Source: Sipunculus nudus
Taxonomy: Eukaryota > Annelida > Sipuncula > Golfingiida > Sipunculidae
DNA length: 64,000 nt
Direction of reading: 5' to 3'
Assembly (NCBI GenBank): GCA_026874595.1
Contig: CM049317.1
Span: 64,708,118-64,772,117 of the forward strand
The notes beneath the pieces were generated by a model. It was not told the origin of the DNA. It saw only the letters and a list, made by a program, of their open reading frames with translations, and made no database searches. Both the position numbers and the translations under genes were made by a program. Of this stretch, positions 13,290 through 45,478 are shown piece by piece (the first letter of the stretch is position 1; each line of letters starts with the position of its first letter).

Positions 13290-13630
13290 CCTACAAATTT
13301 CGTATTGCAATATATTGCGATATGTGTTAGCGTTTAGCGCCATGTATTGCGATATTTATATTATATTAATTTAAAAAAAATGAGTGTGCTTTGTATTATA
13401 TTAAATTATTACGTCCTGCATGTGCAAATAACAAGGCATTAATCACAACTCATTTACATGTCTAAATTTGAAGCAGAAATAGTATATTTACTACAAAAAA
13501 AAAATCATCTGCATGTTAACAAAATATAAAAAAATATCCATATGTGAAAACTGAATCGCGATACGCTATATGCGAATCACCGTTTCGCGATAAAACCAAT
13601 ATATCGATAATATCCTCCTTATGCATAACA
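13290..13630. repeat. ATATTGCGATAT-rich imperfect palindromic element
   Basis: Contains GGCCTGGGTATCG at the left, repeated ATTGCGATAT and CGCGATA words, and AATATATCGATAATATCC at the right. The self-complementary words suggest a MITE remnant. Ends not fixed. Confidence 0.35.
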
Positions 13631-14082
13631 TTCAGTGCTTTCATTCTGTGTTTTAGAGGGAAAAATATTATTGAAAAAAAAATGTCAAAATTACCAAAAA
13701 AGGTATTAACAAGTAAAAATTCACAACAACTTAGGCAAACATTTGTTTCCTTGTTTTGGATCAGGAATAATGTGTGCAGTGATGTGTGGAGTTATGGCTG
13801 TTCTGTCAGTCACAGAGAGCTCAGCATAAACTCCACCCAGCACAGAACATACATTCATGGCTAAAAGTACCTCATATTAAGACTTTATTATATCATTTAT
13901 AAGTTTGAACATATATTACCATTTACAGCTATATACTTTAAATATAGATTGCAGAACACTAAAATTGTAGTACACAGCCATTATATTAGCGCCCCCTGTG
14001 TCGTTCGAGTGTCATACTAACGGGTCATGATTGCCGTGTTACGTATATTTATTTATATTTTTCATAAGCTGAAAATATATTA

Positions 14083-14084
<2 letters not shown>

Positions 14085-14134
<50 letters not shown>
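14085..14134. repeat. (AT)n microsatellite
   Basis: About 25 AT dinucleotides. Confidence 0.97.
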
Positions 14135-14138
<4 letters not shown>

Positions 14139-14139
14139 C

Positions 14140-14470
14140 ATGATTTCTTTGTGGTTCCGAAGAGGGATATTATCCATGACTTCAATATGTCGCTTGTTAC
14201 ATCCGGGTATGGTGTACAAAATGGCAGTCCACATGAGCTGTTTCGAGTAACTGGGAGCAACAAACCTGATAGGGTCTCTGCCGTGGGGATGCGACAAACA
14301 CAAAACTCCGAGGACAGCTTCCCGGGGAGAAACTCTCTAATGAGAGGATTTGGTGGCAATGGAAGGAGTATCGGTAAAGTTTGGAGCGGAAGAACGTATT
14401 TTGGGACCACGCCCAAATCCTCAAATAATAACAGGATTCTCGGTCAAATGATACGGAAAATCTAGAACGG
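14140..14470. other. GC-richer island open in several frames, function unknown
   Basis: A block with clearly higher GC than its flanks that is open for about 100 codons on the plus strand and for comparable lengths in two minus-strand frames. No domain is recognisable in any frame and no splice sites bound it clearly. Because all frames are equally open, base composition rather than coding may explain it. It could be a transposon fragment or a decayed exon. Confidence 0.25.
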
Positions 14471-15179
14471 TTAACGAAATAAATCGTGCTTTTAATGAAA
14501 ATATTCAGAATGTCATGGACCTTTTTTGTTAAAAAAAGTGTAATGTCCACGGGTTAAAGTACAATTTTTTCATCAGAGCGTTTTTATTTATTTTTTTCTT
14601 AGTTCAAAGATATTTTACCAGGATGGCCTTTTCAGCACAATATGCTGATTTTCAAAGGGCACTCGGTCCGGTGAACATTTAAATTGTATACACATAGAAG
14701 GCAAATTTACTACACTCAACCTATATGGACCCGACTCGACAAACCCGCCATGAGGTAGTGGCATGAAGTGTATGATCGATAAACCAGATAAAATATACAG
14801 CAGGCCAGGTAATGTCGCCACGATGTTGTTCAAATTGCAACCTTTATATGAGTGAGTGGTTTAAAAACACCAAATACAGTTAGTTTGATTATCGATAACA
14901 ACATGAGGGATGTCTGTGTCTAATTGTGTTTGATATTTGTTCAGTCGAATTAGAACCAACATGACAGTTACGTTTCGATTGTTGGGAAAATATTGCTTGC
15001 TTCATTGACTGAACAAACCGGAAGAACAAGTTTGTGACTGGATTGCCACCAAATGCCACCATTTTGTGGCCTACAAATATTATTATTGTGGTTATTATTC
15101 CCCTCACTGGGAAATCTCTTCCAAATCTCTCATTCGTAATACCCTTTTAGTATTCAATACCTGTCTGAAGTCTCACAAC

Positions 15180-15557
15180 GTGTGGCGTCAAAATTATCGA
15201 GGGTGGGGGATAATTTGCACACACACACCCTCACACACATATTTCTTTTTCATCTGTATGACACATTTCAAATATATATTCTCAATCACATTTTAAACAT
15301 ATTACAATTAAGTATAAAGTTTTAGAAAATAAGGTACTGTGTTTCAAATGAAGTTAACTCTAAACCAGGTTAAGATATATTGCATAGTAAACTCATAAAT
15401 GGAACCGAAATCTATATTTCTATGTATTAATATTATATTCATTTGCAATATATAAATATTATTCTCTGAATAGCGGGGGCGTGATTACATGGATCATTTC
15501 CCTTGCCAAAAAGTTGGGAAGGGGTGATATACCCCCCCCCCTATATTGACGCCAGCG
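15180..15557. mobile_element. hAT-like MITE with 8-bp target-site duplication
   Basis: Flanked on both sides by CTCACAAC (15172-15179 and 15558-15565), an 8-bp direct repeat as expected for hAT transposition. The termini are inverted: TGGCGTCAAAAT at the left and ATATTGACGCCA at the right. The interior is AT-rich with G- and C-homopolymers near each end. It shares internal blocks such as TAAATATTATTCTCTGAAT with the element at 21895-22309, so the two are one family. Confidence 0.75.
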
Positions 15558-15565
15558 CTCACAAC

Positions 15566-18500
15566 TGTCGAATTGTATTGTGAGCATTATTTATTTTTTT
15601 AATTAATATTTTGCAATTTATTCCCCCTGGGCCCGCTTGTCATGTTTGTTTATATTAAAAGCTGGTAAAGTGCTCTACAGTTTGCTTTTTGGTCACTCTG
15701 GATTTTCCAAATATCTCTCTAGATATAAAGATCTTTTATCAATTTCAATATACGCTGCTGTGACGTTACTCACCTGTCGAGTCCCTCCGTGCGTTAGAAT
15801 AAATAGGTACCCCCTGATTTTTCATTGCGGTGAAACTTTTCAAAATCAAAGATTTAAATCATGATGAAAAAAATCTTTAAGAAAACCCGACTTCATGTTA
15901 AAATATAGAAAATAAGGTAAATAAAAATTACAGTTAAAGAAATCAGCTGGCTTATGAAATCGAAAATTTGTTATATACGTTCGTGATTTTGTGCGTACCA
16001 ATCATTTGCTGGATTTTTTTACCTGCAACTGTAGGTAAATCTTTCTTATGTTTTTCTGTTCAATTTTTTATTTCTAATAAAAGTTTCAGGAACTGTGTGC
16101 CTAAGATAATCCATCTTCCAATGTTAACACATAGAAATAAAAAATGTGTACACAAAACAATCGTTACAATTAAAATTGAATCTTACTTGAATAAACTGCT
16201 GATGAAAACGTCAGCAATAAGCTGATCTTGGCGGACCATAGCAGTTTGCTGTCCATAATGCCCGGATTATGAAAACGGTCCACAGTCATCCGTCTCCTCC
16301 GGCATACTCGGAGACACTACTGGTGAAACTGTGTTACCTGTTTATCGAATAAGTGACACTCAGAGCTATGATGTCGCGAGTTTAGATTACCCCTGCCTCA
16401 GATCACTCCCGGGCACATACACGCGTTCAGATCACCGACGGGTGTATTTTAAACCAAATTTATCATGACCCGAAAAAATATGATTTGATTCAAGACAATT
16501 TTTTATTAATATTTATTTAGGCATGTATTGTGCTTACCTCATACAAACTTACAACAACATAAACAACAATATCACCAACAAATAATAATAATAATAAAAA
16601 TAATAATAATGATCATTGTAAATATTATAATTATTATCATTATTATTAATATTATTTTAATATTATCATAAGTACTATAATTATACTAACCACCGACATT
16701 TTTAGACTGGAATTTTTTTTAAGTGATGAAACTGTTAATTTGGCTAAAAATCTAAAATTGTGCATTGCACCTTGAATTCAAAACTTTATTGTTATTTTTA
16801 ATCCAAACGTTTATTGAATTTTAGATTTTTTGTTTTTTCTTAATATTAGGTTGAGTTTTTATGTATCTTAAGCCTGTATGCAATCCGTCATATGCCTGGT
16901 ATTACAGTTCATCTCCTTTAATTTTTTAAATATTAAGACTTGTTTCAGTTATTGTATATTTCATGTGATTTCAAGTTAACATAATTTTTTTTATCAAGCG
17001 ATAAAAAAGTAGCATAAAATCAAGTCCAGGTTGTAACAGGATTTTATCTAAAATTGATCGCAGTTTTCCGGGGAGGTAATTTGACAGGGGTTAGCTCGAA
17101 AGCTTTACACCTGGTGTTATTGATGACTGTGTGAACGAAAATATGTCCCGATGGTTTTGCAAAAAGGAATGACTGTAATATTAATCCGGCGTGCATAATT
17201 AATTCACTTTCAAGATCGTAGTATTGTTTAAGTCTTCTCTTTCATAAAAAAATATGTGCATGTTAGCTTAAATTTCATAATTTGCATTAAGTTGTAATAC
17301 AGGTGAGCAAGTAAATGCGGGCCAAGTTTGGGATTTTGGATTTAAGTCACGATATCCTGAACATGAAAGACGACCCATGAATTCGCAGGCGTAATTAAAT
17401 CATCCTGTGTGGTTGTAGATAATAAAATAATCAATGCCTTGTCGCGACATGCAAGGGGAAATGACGAGATAGGATTACCACCACAGCACATAAGTAGGTT
17501 TGAGTTCCTGTTTGTTCATCAATGTATCCATCAATCCATATACTAGTATATTCTTATATCATATCGGATTTTAAGAGTGTCCCATCTGTTATACTTCTTA
17601 CTTTAAAGTGGTCTTACGTCGATATGACAAACACTAAACATACTTAAAATGGGAATCCTGCATAACAACTCTGAAGAGAATATGTTTTCATAGCATCCAG
17701 GCGAGAATCTATCCATAGGGGGAGAGTTTGGTAGCCAGCTTTCGTTAGGACGGAATAACTTTTTTTTCTTAACCATGCCTAAACCTTAAATTAGAGTAAG
17801 ATTTCGGTGTTGACACACACTTATGTGCATTTATTTGAACATAAATTAATGGATACATGCATGCATCACTGTGGGCATTTATTTTATTGTATATATGAAA
17901 AGATATATGATATATGAGACTAGTTTTATTTGAATTTTCTGGAGTATTTGGAGAAACGTCATCTACCTATTAACCTGATAATGTATTAAGGATTGATTAA
18001 GGACAGACTGTTTTAGTACTTTCCTTATGATGATGAGATATGACCATAACCGGTATAATATTTTATTTGACTGCATTGTAGTTCTGTGTCTCCCCCCCCC
18101 CCCAAAAAAAAAGCAGCCCGAGTGCCCTAACCTATAGTTGTGTATATGCTGAGGCATTACAATTGTATCCGCCAGGAGTTTATGTATCCTTCCCTGTTCG
18201 TGTGTTCTTTTGTGTGTGTGTGTTTTTTTTTCAGAATATAACTTGCGAAATTATTAAGGGGATCTCATGAAATTTCAGGCCTTTTTGGGAATATGCAAAG
18301 GAAGAATCGATAAGATTTTGATGTGAATCCCGATTCCGGAACGATTGGGACCCTTCCCCGACATGGCAGAGGGTTGCATTTTTTTAGATTCCTAAGATTT
18401 TTAGTTTTGTTTCGTGGCCAAAATATGTCAATATATCAGTATGACAGTATATATAAATCTGGCAGGAGCCCCTAATGTTAGGGTGGATCCATATTTAATG

Positions 18501-21012
18501 TCAGCTGTTCACTTAATTTTTAAAATAAAATTTATGTGATTTCTAGATTAGCCTGCGTACATATTGAAGAACTGTAGGTGGTTCCTGCTCGGGAAAGTTC
18601 TTGTAACGTCTCTTTGTGCCTGTGCTTGTTTATCAACTTGTTTGTAAAAATATACAGCAATGTTTACAAACAGAAACTCCCTGCAAACTCAGGTAGTTGT
18701 TTGTATAAATTCGAAAGTTAAACGGCCAGTAGCTGCAAAACGCCCTTAACAAAGTTTGTATACGGTGGCGTCGGCGTTTTCTGGCCTATTTTCCTGAAAT
18801 GCTCAAGGGAGAATCTTAAATAGTTAATAAACGGCAGATATCCAAATACTATAAGCCCCTTTAACCTTCATTGACTAACGTGCCGTCATCCAGGAGAGAC
18901 GCTGTATCAATAAAAGATTTGTTTGATACAGCTGTCCGGTACATGTAGTTATTGACTCATGTGTACAACAAGAAATATTTTTCTGGAAGGACGGGAAACA
19001 TTTCTTTATTCTTATAGCAACTATTGGTGTACCTGCAGGCGGATTTATTGGATATCATTCCCCTCTTTGAGACGAGTTTCTCTTGCCTGGATCTTAGAAT
19101 ACCGTCGTACTCGCTGATGAAGAAACCTCCTCTTGGTTGATGGAGTTGCAAAATAGAAATTCAAAGTAATAGAGAAATACCTGTTAATTTCTTTTCCTTT
19201 ACATCTCTTCGCATTTACATTTTGAACAGTGGCAAAATGATCAGGCCTTGAATATTGAACTGCCTCAGTACTGGTCCCGTTACTCCTGAAATTTGCCTTT
19301 TAATAACCTCGGCTATTCCAAAGCATATTTTTTTTTAGTTTGAAGGGGACGACTGCAATTCCATACTAGAATTCTGCATTCAAAGAATGCAAGCCTCCGC
19401 CATGAGGGGGACCCTATTGTTTTGATGCTCCCTAATGCATGTTCCCAAAAGTTATAGTACATTTTGAAATATTCCTTGATGCCTTTTCTGAATCCGTATC
19501 ATGTCCCAGATCCACACAAAATATAGTCACTACTATTTCCGAAATGCCCTGAAAACTTGATGAACTTCCGTATATGATTACGTTAGTTATGTTGTAAACA
19601 AACAAACAAACATACACACACTCACACTTTTCAAGGTGGATGAACGCATAACCTTCTGGTGGAAACAATACAATAATGAACAGTTACCGTCTGTCGGTAT
19701 GACATTTAAATATATGTGACCTACTTGTACGCGTTACTGCTGACCACAAACCACTGTGAACCTGCTTAAATGTCCTCTACCTGAACATTAACATAAGACA
19801 GACGTTCTTGCAGAATAAAATATTGCTAAATACACTGTTCAGCTCCTGCGAATAATCGATGATAAATGTATCTTTAGGATATTCTAAGAAATGGTAGTCG
19901 AGAGCGGAAGTCAGAAGGGTCACAACCAGTGGTAAATCCGCGCCTGGCTCGAAACTTCATGTTACGAATTGGTTTGGTTATTAGAAGACGGGTTGATGTT
20001 TTAAGATACGTTTAAAAATGGTCATGCGCTCATTTATGATTTTTTTAAGATGGTATAGATTTTTATCCTGCGACGGGCGTTCGATCAGGTTAATTAACAA
20101 GTAATATTAATATTAATTATCAGCCCCGCCTTAGCGATTTATTTCAATTCGTTTGCAGGAAAAACATAATTTGATTCTCCTCTCCAAGGCTCGCTGAATT
20201 GTGTTTTGTGATCGGTAAAAAATAATATCGATTACCCGCATGGGTACTGCGACTGATTGTCAGACTTTGACCAGCTTGACACAACAAATAACTCTAATAC
20301 CATCGAACAAAAAGAAAATTATACGCCAGTATCTAATTGATCTTAGGCAGGGACAAGACAGACTGACGTCAGCCTGAGGTCTTGTTCCATTTTTTTTTTC
20401 CAAATATAGTCATGCCACAAAATATTGACACCAAGAGCATTTTCTTCAGGAATCATAAAGAAAATTAATTTGAATCTTTCCAGAAACAGGATACGCAGCT
20501 GAATTTTTTTCCATATTTAATGTCTACAAAACCCCTGAGTCGGGGCCTCTTTATACAATTTGAAAAAATGAAATCTGATATTAACACTTTTTTTTATCTG
20601 AGAACGAGTCACGATAATCATATTCTCACAAGCTTTGGTTCAGAATGCTGTGAAGATAAAAATTTATCCTCCAAGCAGTCCCAGACAAGCATTTGGAATA
20701 CATCTTTGATTGCCCGAAGATTAAAAAAAACTTGACTCATACCATCAATTTTCTTTGAGATTATGCTAAACATAATATAAATCATGTAGAAAAGGTTCTT
20801 TTAAAGGCCAGCTGGCATAATGACTAGAGCCAACCGGAGCAAGCCAAACCTTTCACTACTCTCCATTAAGTTCTTGTAAACAAAAATAGGACATAGATGA
20901 CCATCAGGCAGAGTTTAAGCTTTAGCTGTAACGGTACACCTAAAGGATTAAGTGTGCATTTAAACAAATTATTAATCGTCTTGAACTGCTAACTTATATG
21001 TACTTTATACTT

Positions 21013-21017
<5 letters not shown>
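15566..21017. other. No recognisable gene
   Basis: A long AT-rich stretch. It contains an AAT/ATT-rich run at 16577-16650 and a fragment of a dispersed family near 18180-18420 (CTCATGAAATTTCAGG then a GATTCCGGA block). An open stretch at 19018-19140 sits behind a pyrimidine-rich TTCTTATAG acceptor-like site, but I cannot assign it. No splice-supported gene was found. Confidence 0.5.
18180..18420 (+). repeat. Dispersed repeat (CTCATGACATTTTCAGG family), diverged copy
   Basis: Shares TGTGTTC..TGTGTG, ATCTCATGAAATTTCAGG, a GGGAAT block and a GATTCCGGAAC block with the better copies at 58332-58620 and 38080-38270. Non-coding. Confidence 0.5.
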
Positions 21018-21077
<60 letters not shown>

Positions 21078-21262
21078 ATATCACATATGGATTGGCAGTT
21101 GTACAAATACAGTTGCACATTTCCATCTGTATGGAAGAACTGTTTATCGTACCAGATTTTAGGTACCATTTGAGATAGTTAGATAGATTTGATAGATAGA
21201 CAGATAGATTAGATAGATAGATCAGATAGATTAGATAGACAGACAGACAGACAGACATATAG
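21018..21262. repeat. (AT)n plus GATA/GACA tetranucleotide tract
   Basis: AT dinucleotides at 21018-21074. After about 100 bp of unique sequence comes an interrupted GATA/GATT/GACA tract at 21170-21262. Reading the tract in frame gives the low-complexity Tyr/Leu/Ser-rich open frame on the minus strand, which is not a gene. Confidence 0.95.
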
Positions 21263-21894
21263 CTTGATAGATAGACAGACAGACTGGAGGCTTGATAAAC
21301 AAGAGGTAATTTATAACTTAATAATGAAACAATGACAATTTTATTTCAAAGGAAGCACACAGAAAATTAAGTAATATACTTCGCAACAACAATAAATTGC
21401 TTTATAAAATACATTTCAGTAATACATGATGTAAACTGAAATGAAATGTTTAATAATTTGAACATTTACATTACAGCTAACGCTAAAATACCAGTAGATC
21501 TATAAAACAGCTTGGTTGCATTTGATAATTTAATTTCAAATGTTATATATATTACATTCTATCAAACAGAATATATCAGTTATATATACAATGCGATATA
21601 TCCACCTAAAACTTTAACGCATTCAGACAAATAAATCTCCACTTATAATGTACACAATTCAGGTGAGTATCACTCTTGACCTATGACCTTTCTCCATTAT
21701 TCTCAAAGCTGCTAGTAAAAAAGACATTTTACACCGGATTTATACAAATCTCTGTTTATAAACACACAATGAGACAGAAGGCACTAAATGATACTAGAAT
21801 ACGAATTATGTGTGCCAGGGGCAACTGTTGAGCAACATACCGATCATTTTTTATTTGAACAAATTAAATACATCAACAATACAGCTGTAAGAAA

Positions 21895-22309
21895 CAGTGG
21901 CGACAAGGGTTGGGAGGATGATTTGCAGGCGTGGGTTGGGTGTGTGTGTGTGTGTGAGGGGGGGGGGTTGGGGAATGGGATCAAAGTTGGGACACCCTTT
22001 TTATAAACATATATATGTAGTTTTTGTTGTCTGTGTAACACATTTCCAATGTATTACTATCAAGTATAATATAAAAAAAATAAAGTTTTATGTTTCCAGT
22101 ATAGGTTAATATTTCATGATAAACTCAGAAATTGAACCATAAGTTCATAATTCTAATTATTGATATATTTCATTTTCAATGTATAAATATTATTCTCTGA
22201 ATTGCAGGGGGGGGGGGGGGTGTGTGATTACATTTACCATACCATTCCCCCTTGCTAAAAAGTGGGGGGGGGGGAGGGGGGTAAATACTCCCCTGTTTTG
22301 ACGCCACTG
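21895..22309. mobile_element. CAGTGGCG...CGCCACTG MITE
   Basis: Starts CAGTGGCGACAAG and ends TTTTGACGCCACTG, giving terminal inverted repeats with one mismatch in the first ten bases. Internal blocks match the 15180-15557 element. Two G-homopolymers near 22207 and 22264 interrupt it. I could not see a perfect 8-bp target duplication here. Confidence 0.7.
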
Positions 22310-22482
22310 CTGAAATATTGTCACGTCGTCGTGCAGAATTTTCCTGATAAAATAGGGGAACTACAATCAAAGCTATGATCAGTTACATCAGCACGTAACG
22401 ACGATGCATTCATTCAGCTGAATAAAGCAACTCAGTCCTCATATAACATAAAATGAGACAATCCTAGTCCTTATAGACCCTG

Positions 22483-22486
<4 letters not shown>

Positions 22487-22561
<75 letters not shown>
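22487..22561. repeat. (AT)n microsatellite
   Basis: About 37 AT dinucleotides. Confidence 0.98.
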
Positions 22562-22562
<1 letters not shown>

Positions 22563-23371
22563 CCGGGAGGCGGCACATGTTATCTTTTTGTACGTGAACT
22601 TGCGCAACTTTTACCTTCCTCATTATACCGTACAGTAGCGACATCTGGTGCTTGATAAGGTAACAACTATTCCTTTTGCTCCCATTTTCTGTGTTTTAAA
22701 TATAAAATCAGCTTTGGGTCAATAGCCTTTTTTTTAGAAACGTTCAACATGGCGTATACAGAAACAATGTGCTTTCTTCTGAAACGGTGACCAAACGTGC
22801 CTTTCATTGTATAGCATCTGCAGAACGTAACATATAAAGCTAAATAGAGCTAAAAAGGCTCTATTTCATAAAGGCGTGTTATATTACGTATAACTACAAA
22901 GCTGGCAGTACACAAGCATACAGTCTATTAAACTACATGATCTAGGATGTCATCTATGCAATACATCTGAATTAAACTGTTTAAAAAAACATAGTAACGG
23001 TAATTTTTATTTAACTCTTTTTGTAATGAATGTTTTGATCATAATACATATGAACTATACTACAAAATGGTCTTAAATGCATTATATGCTAAAATAGAGC
23101 ACAACTAACACCTACGTTACATCATCTTAACTTTGGCCTGCATACCTTTGGGCGCATCTGTTTGTTGTATTAATTATGATTCTGATGTAACTATTTTATA
23201 CTCATATACACGATTACTAAAACACTCGAGAAATTTTTTAATATACCATATAAATCTAATAACTTAATTTACAGCTTTTATATATCTATAATACTAAATA
23301 AATGATATTGATTAATATTATCTGAGGAAGCATAAAACTTTTCCACTCACTGTCTACCTAGAAATAATATA

Positions 23372-23531
23372 CAGTAAAACCTCGCCTAATGATCACCTTA
23401 GCGACCATATAAAAATAACAACCACTTGTTCACAGTCCCGATTCTTTTGTTTTCTATATGAGAGGACCACCTCGAAAATGCGACCACTCTATCGAGGTCC
23501 CGTTGGTGGTCGTAACTTCTTGGTTTTACTG
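23372..23531. mobile_element. Tigger/pogo-like MITE
   Basis: A 160-bp element with termini CAGTAAAACCTCG and GGTTTTACTG, flanked by TA on both sides. It has inner inverted words (GACCACC...GGTGGTC). A CAGTNNAACCTCG end with a TA duplication is the signature of pogo/Tigger non-autonomous elements. It lies just 3' of the inferred end of gene A. Confidence 0.82.
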
Positions 23532-23587
23532 TACATGAATATTTACGTGTAAGCAAACACTATATCTGACTTAAGTTTCCACTCATT

Positions 23588-23893
23588 TATTTTACATGAC
23601 TAAAAGTATAACTACATAAAATGACTATCCCTTATGCTCTAGGTACTTTAAAAAATCCTCCATGTTATATCAAATAGGTAATACAAAATATGAACAAACC
23701 TGCGCTGAGTAAAGCACTGCATATAAAAATTATACCCAGTAATAAATATAACTCTTGTATCTAGGAGTAAACCAAACTTCCTGACACTATATTAATAAAT
23801 GATTGGGAAATACAGTTTTCATGACTTCATTTCCATCTTTTTTGGACAATTTCCATCTCTTCACTATGTAGCACTGGATGAATTCCCCGGATT
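23588..23893 (-). other. Gene A, probable 3' UTR exon
   Basis: Acceptor TTATTTTCAG|AATCCGGGG at 23893, about 550 bp downstream of the donor that follows the gene A stop codon. The first 45 or so bases resemble the sequence after the acceptor at 59131 in gene B (shared TGAAGAG..G block and a CGGGGAATTCA/CGCGGATGTCA block). This supports a homologous non-coding terminal exon in both genes. The 3' end is set at the first AATAAA on the minus strand (about 23588) and is only a guess. Confidence 0.5.
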
Positions 23894-24471
23894 CTGAAAA
23901 TAATTCGCATTTGTAAATTAAAATATATATATATATATATACCAATGCAAGCTAAGGGGAATGAGTTTCATAGTTTACGAACCCCATGGTTACATCAAGT
24001 GTTAACCCTGTGACCAGATCAAAGGCGACATCCGAATAGCAGTGGATACCTGTCGACCACAGCCGGGATAAACTAGTCCCCCTAACTTAAAGAATTATTT
24101 TTAACAAAACACATCATGTTGACCCTGATTACGTCATCAATTTAACGCCTGGTTCCATGGTCGTTAACCTCAAATCCCACAAACTTCATCAAAACCTGCT
24201 ATAAATACTAAAATTTCTGAATGACAAACTAACAAAAAGACCCTGATTACGTCATCAATTTATCGCATGGTTCCATGGTCGCTAACCTCAAATCCAACAA
24301 AATTTTATCAAAACCAGTTTATTAATTCTAAAGTTTCTGATTGAAAAACTAGCCAAATAAACAACAAGCCAACTAAGGATGATAAACATATGATATAACT
24401 TTGCTTAAGTATATTAAATATGAAGGGCCATTGTTGTGAAAACTTACACTCTATCTCCGCCGTCTATCGCT

Positions 24472-43957
<19,486 letters not shown>

Positions 43958-44150
43958 TACATGTTATTTTAACAATCTATGTGCCTGTACACTACACGAG
44001 GCACTACACGGAATGCATAGGGATCTGGGACTTTGCTCGATGTGGGTTTTTCAACTCAACCTTGGGCGAGCTCTCAATAACCACGCCAATAACCACGGTC
44101 GGCTGTGTGTAACTAGCCGCTGGAATTTACTCTTGTCAGCAAAGGGCAAC

Positions 44151-44191
44151 TATATATATATATATATATATAATTAACTGGATTATGCCGG

Positions 44192-44226
<35 letters not shown>
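44151..44226. repeat. (AT)n and (GT)n tracts upstream of gene A
   Basis: AT run at 44151-44172 and GT run at 44200-44226, about 200-270 bp upstream of the gene A start codon. Confidence 0.95.
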
Positions 44227-44228
<2 letters not shown>

Positions 44229-44477
44229 TTGCTGGTGTGTGTTTGTTTTCTAGACTAAACAAACGGAGCCGCGACTGAATTGCTGCATTCATATATGTTA
44301 TTCGTAGCAGTAATGGAATTAAACGGAATGTTTTTTATAATTTATATTTAAATTTCATTTTGGGTTTAAATGTATGTTATAGTCAATATTTTTTAAAAAC
44401 AACTTCATGATAAGGAGGCACTTATACGGATATTTTCTTAAATAACCTAACGTCCGGCAGTCAACCCCCCGATCATT

Positions 44478-44490
44478 CACGTGACGTCAC
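44478..44490. promoter_or_regulatory. Overlapping E-box and CRE
   Basis: CACGTGACGTCAC contains CACGTG and the full palindromic CRE TGACGTCA. It lies about 520 bp upstream of gene A in the shared intergenic region. Match to consensus only. Confidence 0.35.
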
Positions 44491-44579
44491 GGCTATTACC
44501 GTAAGGTCAAAGGTCGATTGTAGAGAGTGACCCCCAAATTCGAATGAAGCGTGCATTCACGTCCACATAAAATAGTTTT

Positions 44580-45115
44580 GGAGTATCATGACTTTTGGAT
44601 CGTACTTTATTAAAGAGGGTGTCGCCCTGACACCTTTAGTTTTGCATAAAACCCATTAATATGCAAATTAGCTGTCGCCAATATTGGTACTTCTTATTTT
44701 GCTTATATCTCTCTTAGTTCTTGTCCTATTTTTGGGTTTAAGGTGTCTACACCCATGTTTTTATGGGAGAAAAGTGTGATGAACCGTTTCAAACTACCAT
44801 TTAATGAAAAGTGCCTGAGTGAATCAGGCAATTTATAAATTGACTGAAAATTTCAGGCAATTTACAAACTGACTGATTTTACACATCTCTCTTACTTCTT
44901 GTCCTATGTTTGGGTTATATGTGTCTACATCCATGTTTTGATGGGAGAGAAGTATGATGAACCATTTCAAACTACCATTTAATGAATTCTTTTGTATGCA
45001 AATTAGCTGTGCCATTATTGGAACTTCTTATTTCGCCCATATCTCTCTTACTTCGTCTCCTGTTTTAGATATTAAGGTGTCTACTCCTCTGTTTCATGGC
45101 CAAGGATTATGATTA
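44580..45115. repeat. Degenerate tandem repeat in the A/B intergenic region
   Basis: Three copies of ATATCTCTCTTACTTCTTGTCC-like sequence followed by GGTGTCTACNCC.TGTTT and GATGAA-CC-TTTCAAACTACC. Two copies carry TATGCAAATTAGCTGT, which includes the octamer ATGCAAAT. Spacing is uneven (about 155-185 bp). Confidence 0.65.
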
Positions 45116-45241
45116 ATAGTTTCAAATTACCAAGAACTAGAATTAAGCCAAATGGACGCTTTTAATAAAATATTAAATTGTACAATAATATGATGTTTTA
45201 TAGGAGTAAGGTATATGAAATACATTTGCATACAACAATGG

Positions 45242-45478
45242 CCTTGGGGCCTGGATAATCGGGGGGTAAAACGCTCGGCTCTCCGCTGCCGACCCGGGTT
45301 CGATCCCCGGTGTGGCAAAAAGAGTGGGTTGCCTTCCAAGGCCGGTGGTTCTCTCCGGGTTCTCCGGTTTTCTCTACCCCTACAGACTACCGAACGCCAT
45401 CATCTGAGCCATGGAGAGTGCCTTGATAAGTTAAATAACTATTTGTACAATCCATGCAAAATAAAAAAAGTTTATATA
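45242..45478 (+). mobile_element. tRNA-derived SINE
   Basis: A-box-like GGATAATCGGGGGGTAAAAC and a perfect B box, GGGTTCGATCCCC, at tRNA spacing. A body follows with GCCGGTGGTTCTCTCCGGGT, TCTCCGGTTTTCTC and CATCATCTGAGCCATGGAGA, then an A-rich tail (AAAATAAAAAAAG). The CCGGTGGTTTTCTCCGG core is typical of conserved-domain SINEs of marine invertebrates (family inferred). A sister copy lies at 58690-58925 in the same orientation. Confidence 0.85.

Noticed and set aside
45290-45312. A functional tRNA gene
   Set aside because: The B box is perfect but the head does not fold into a complete cloverleaf and is followed by a SINE body and A-rich tail shared with 58690-58925.
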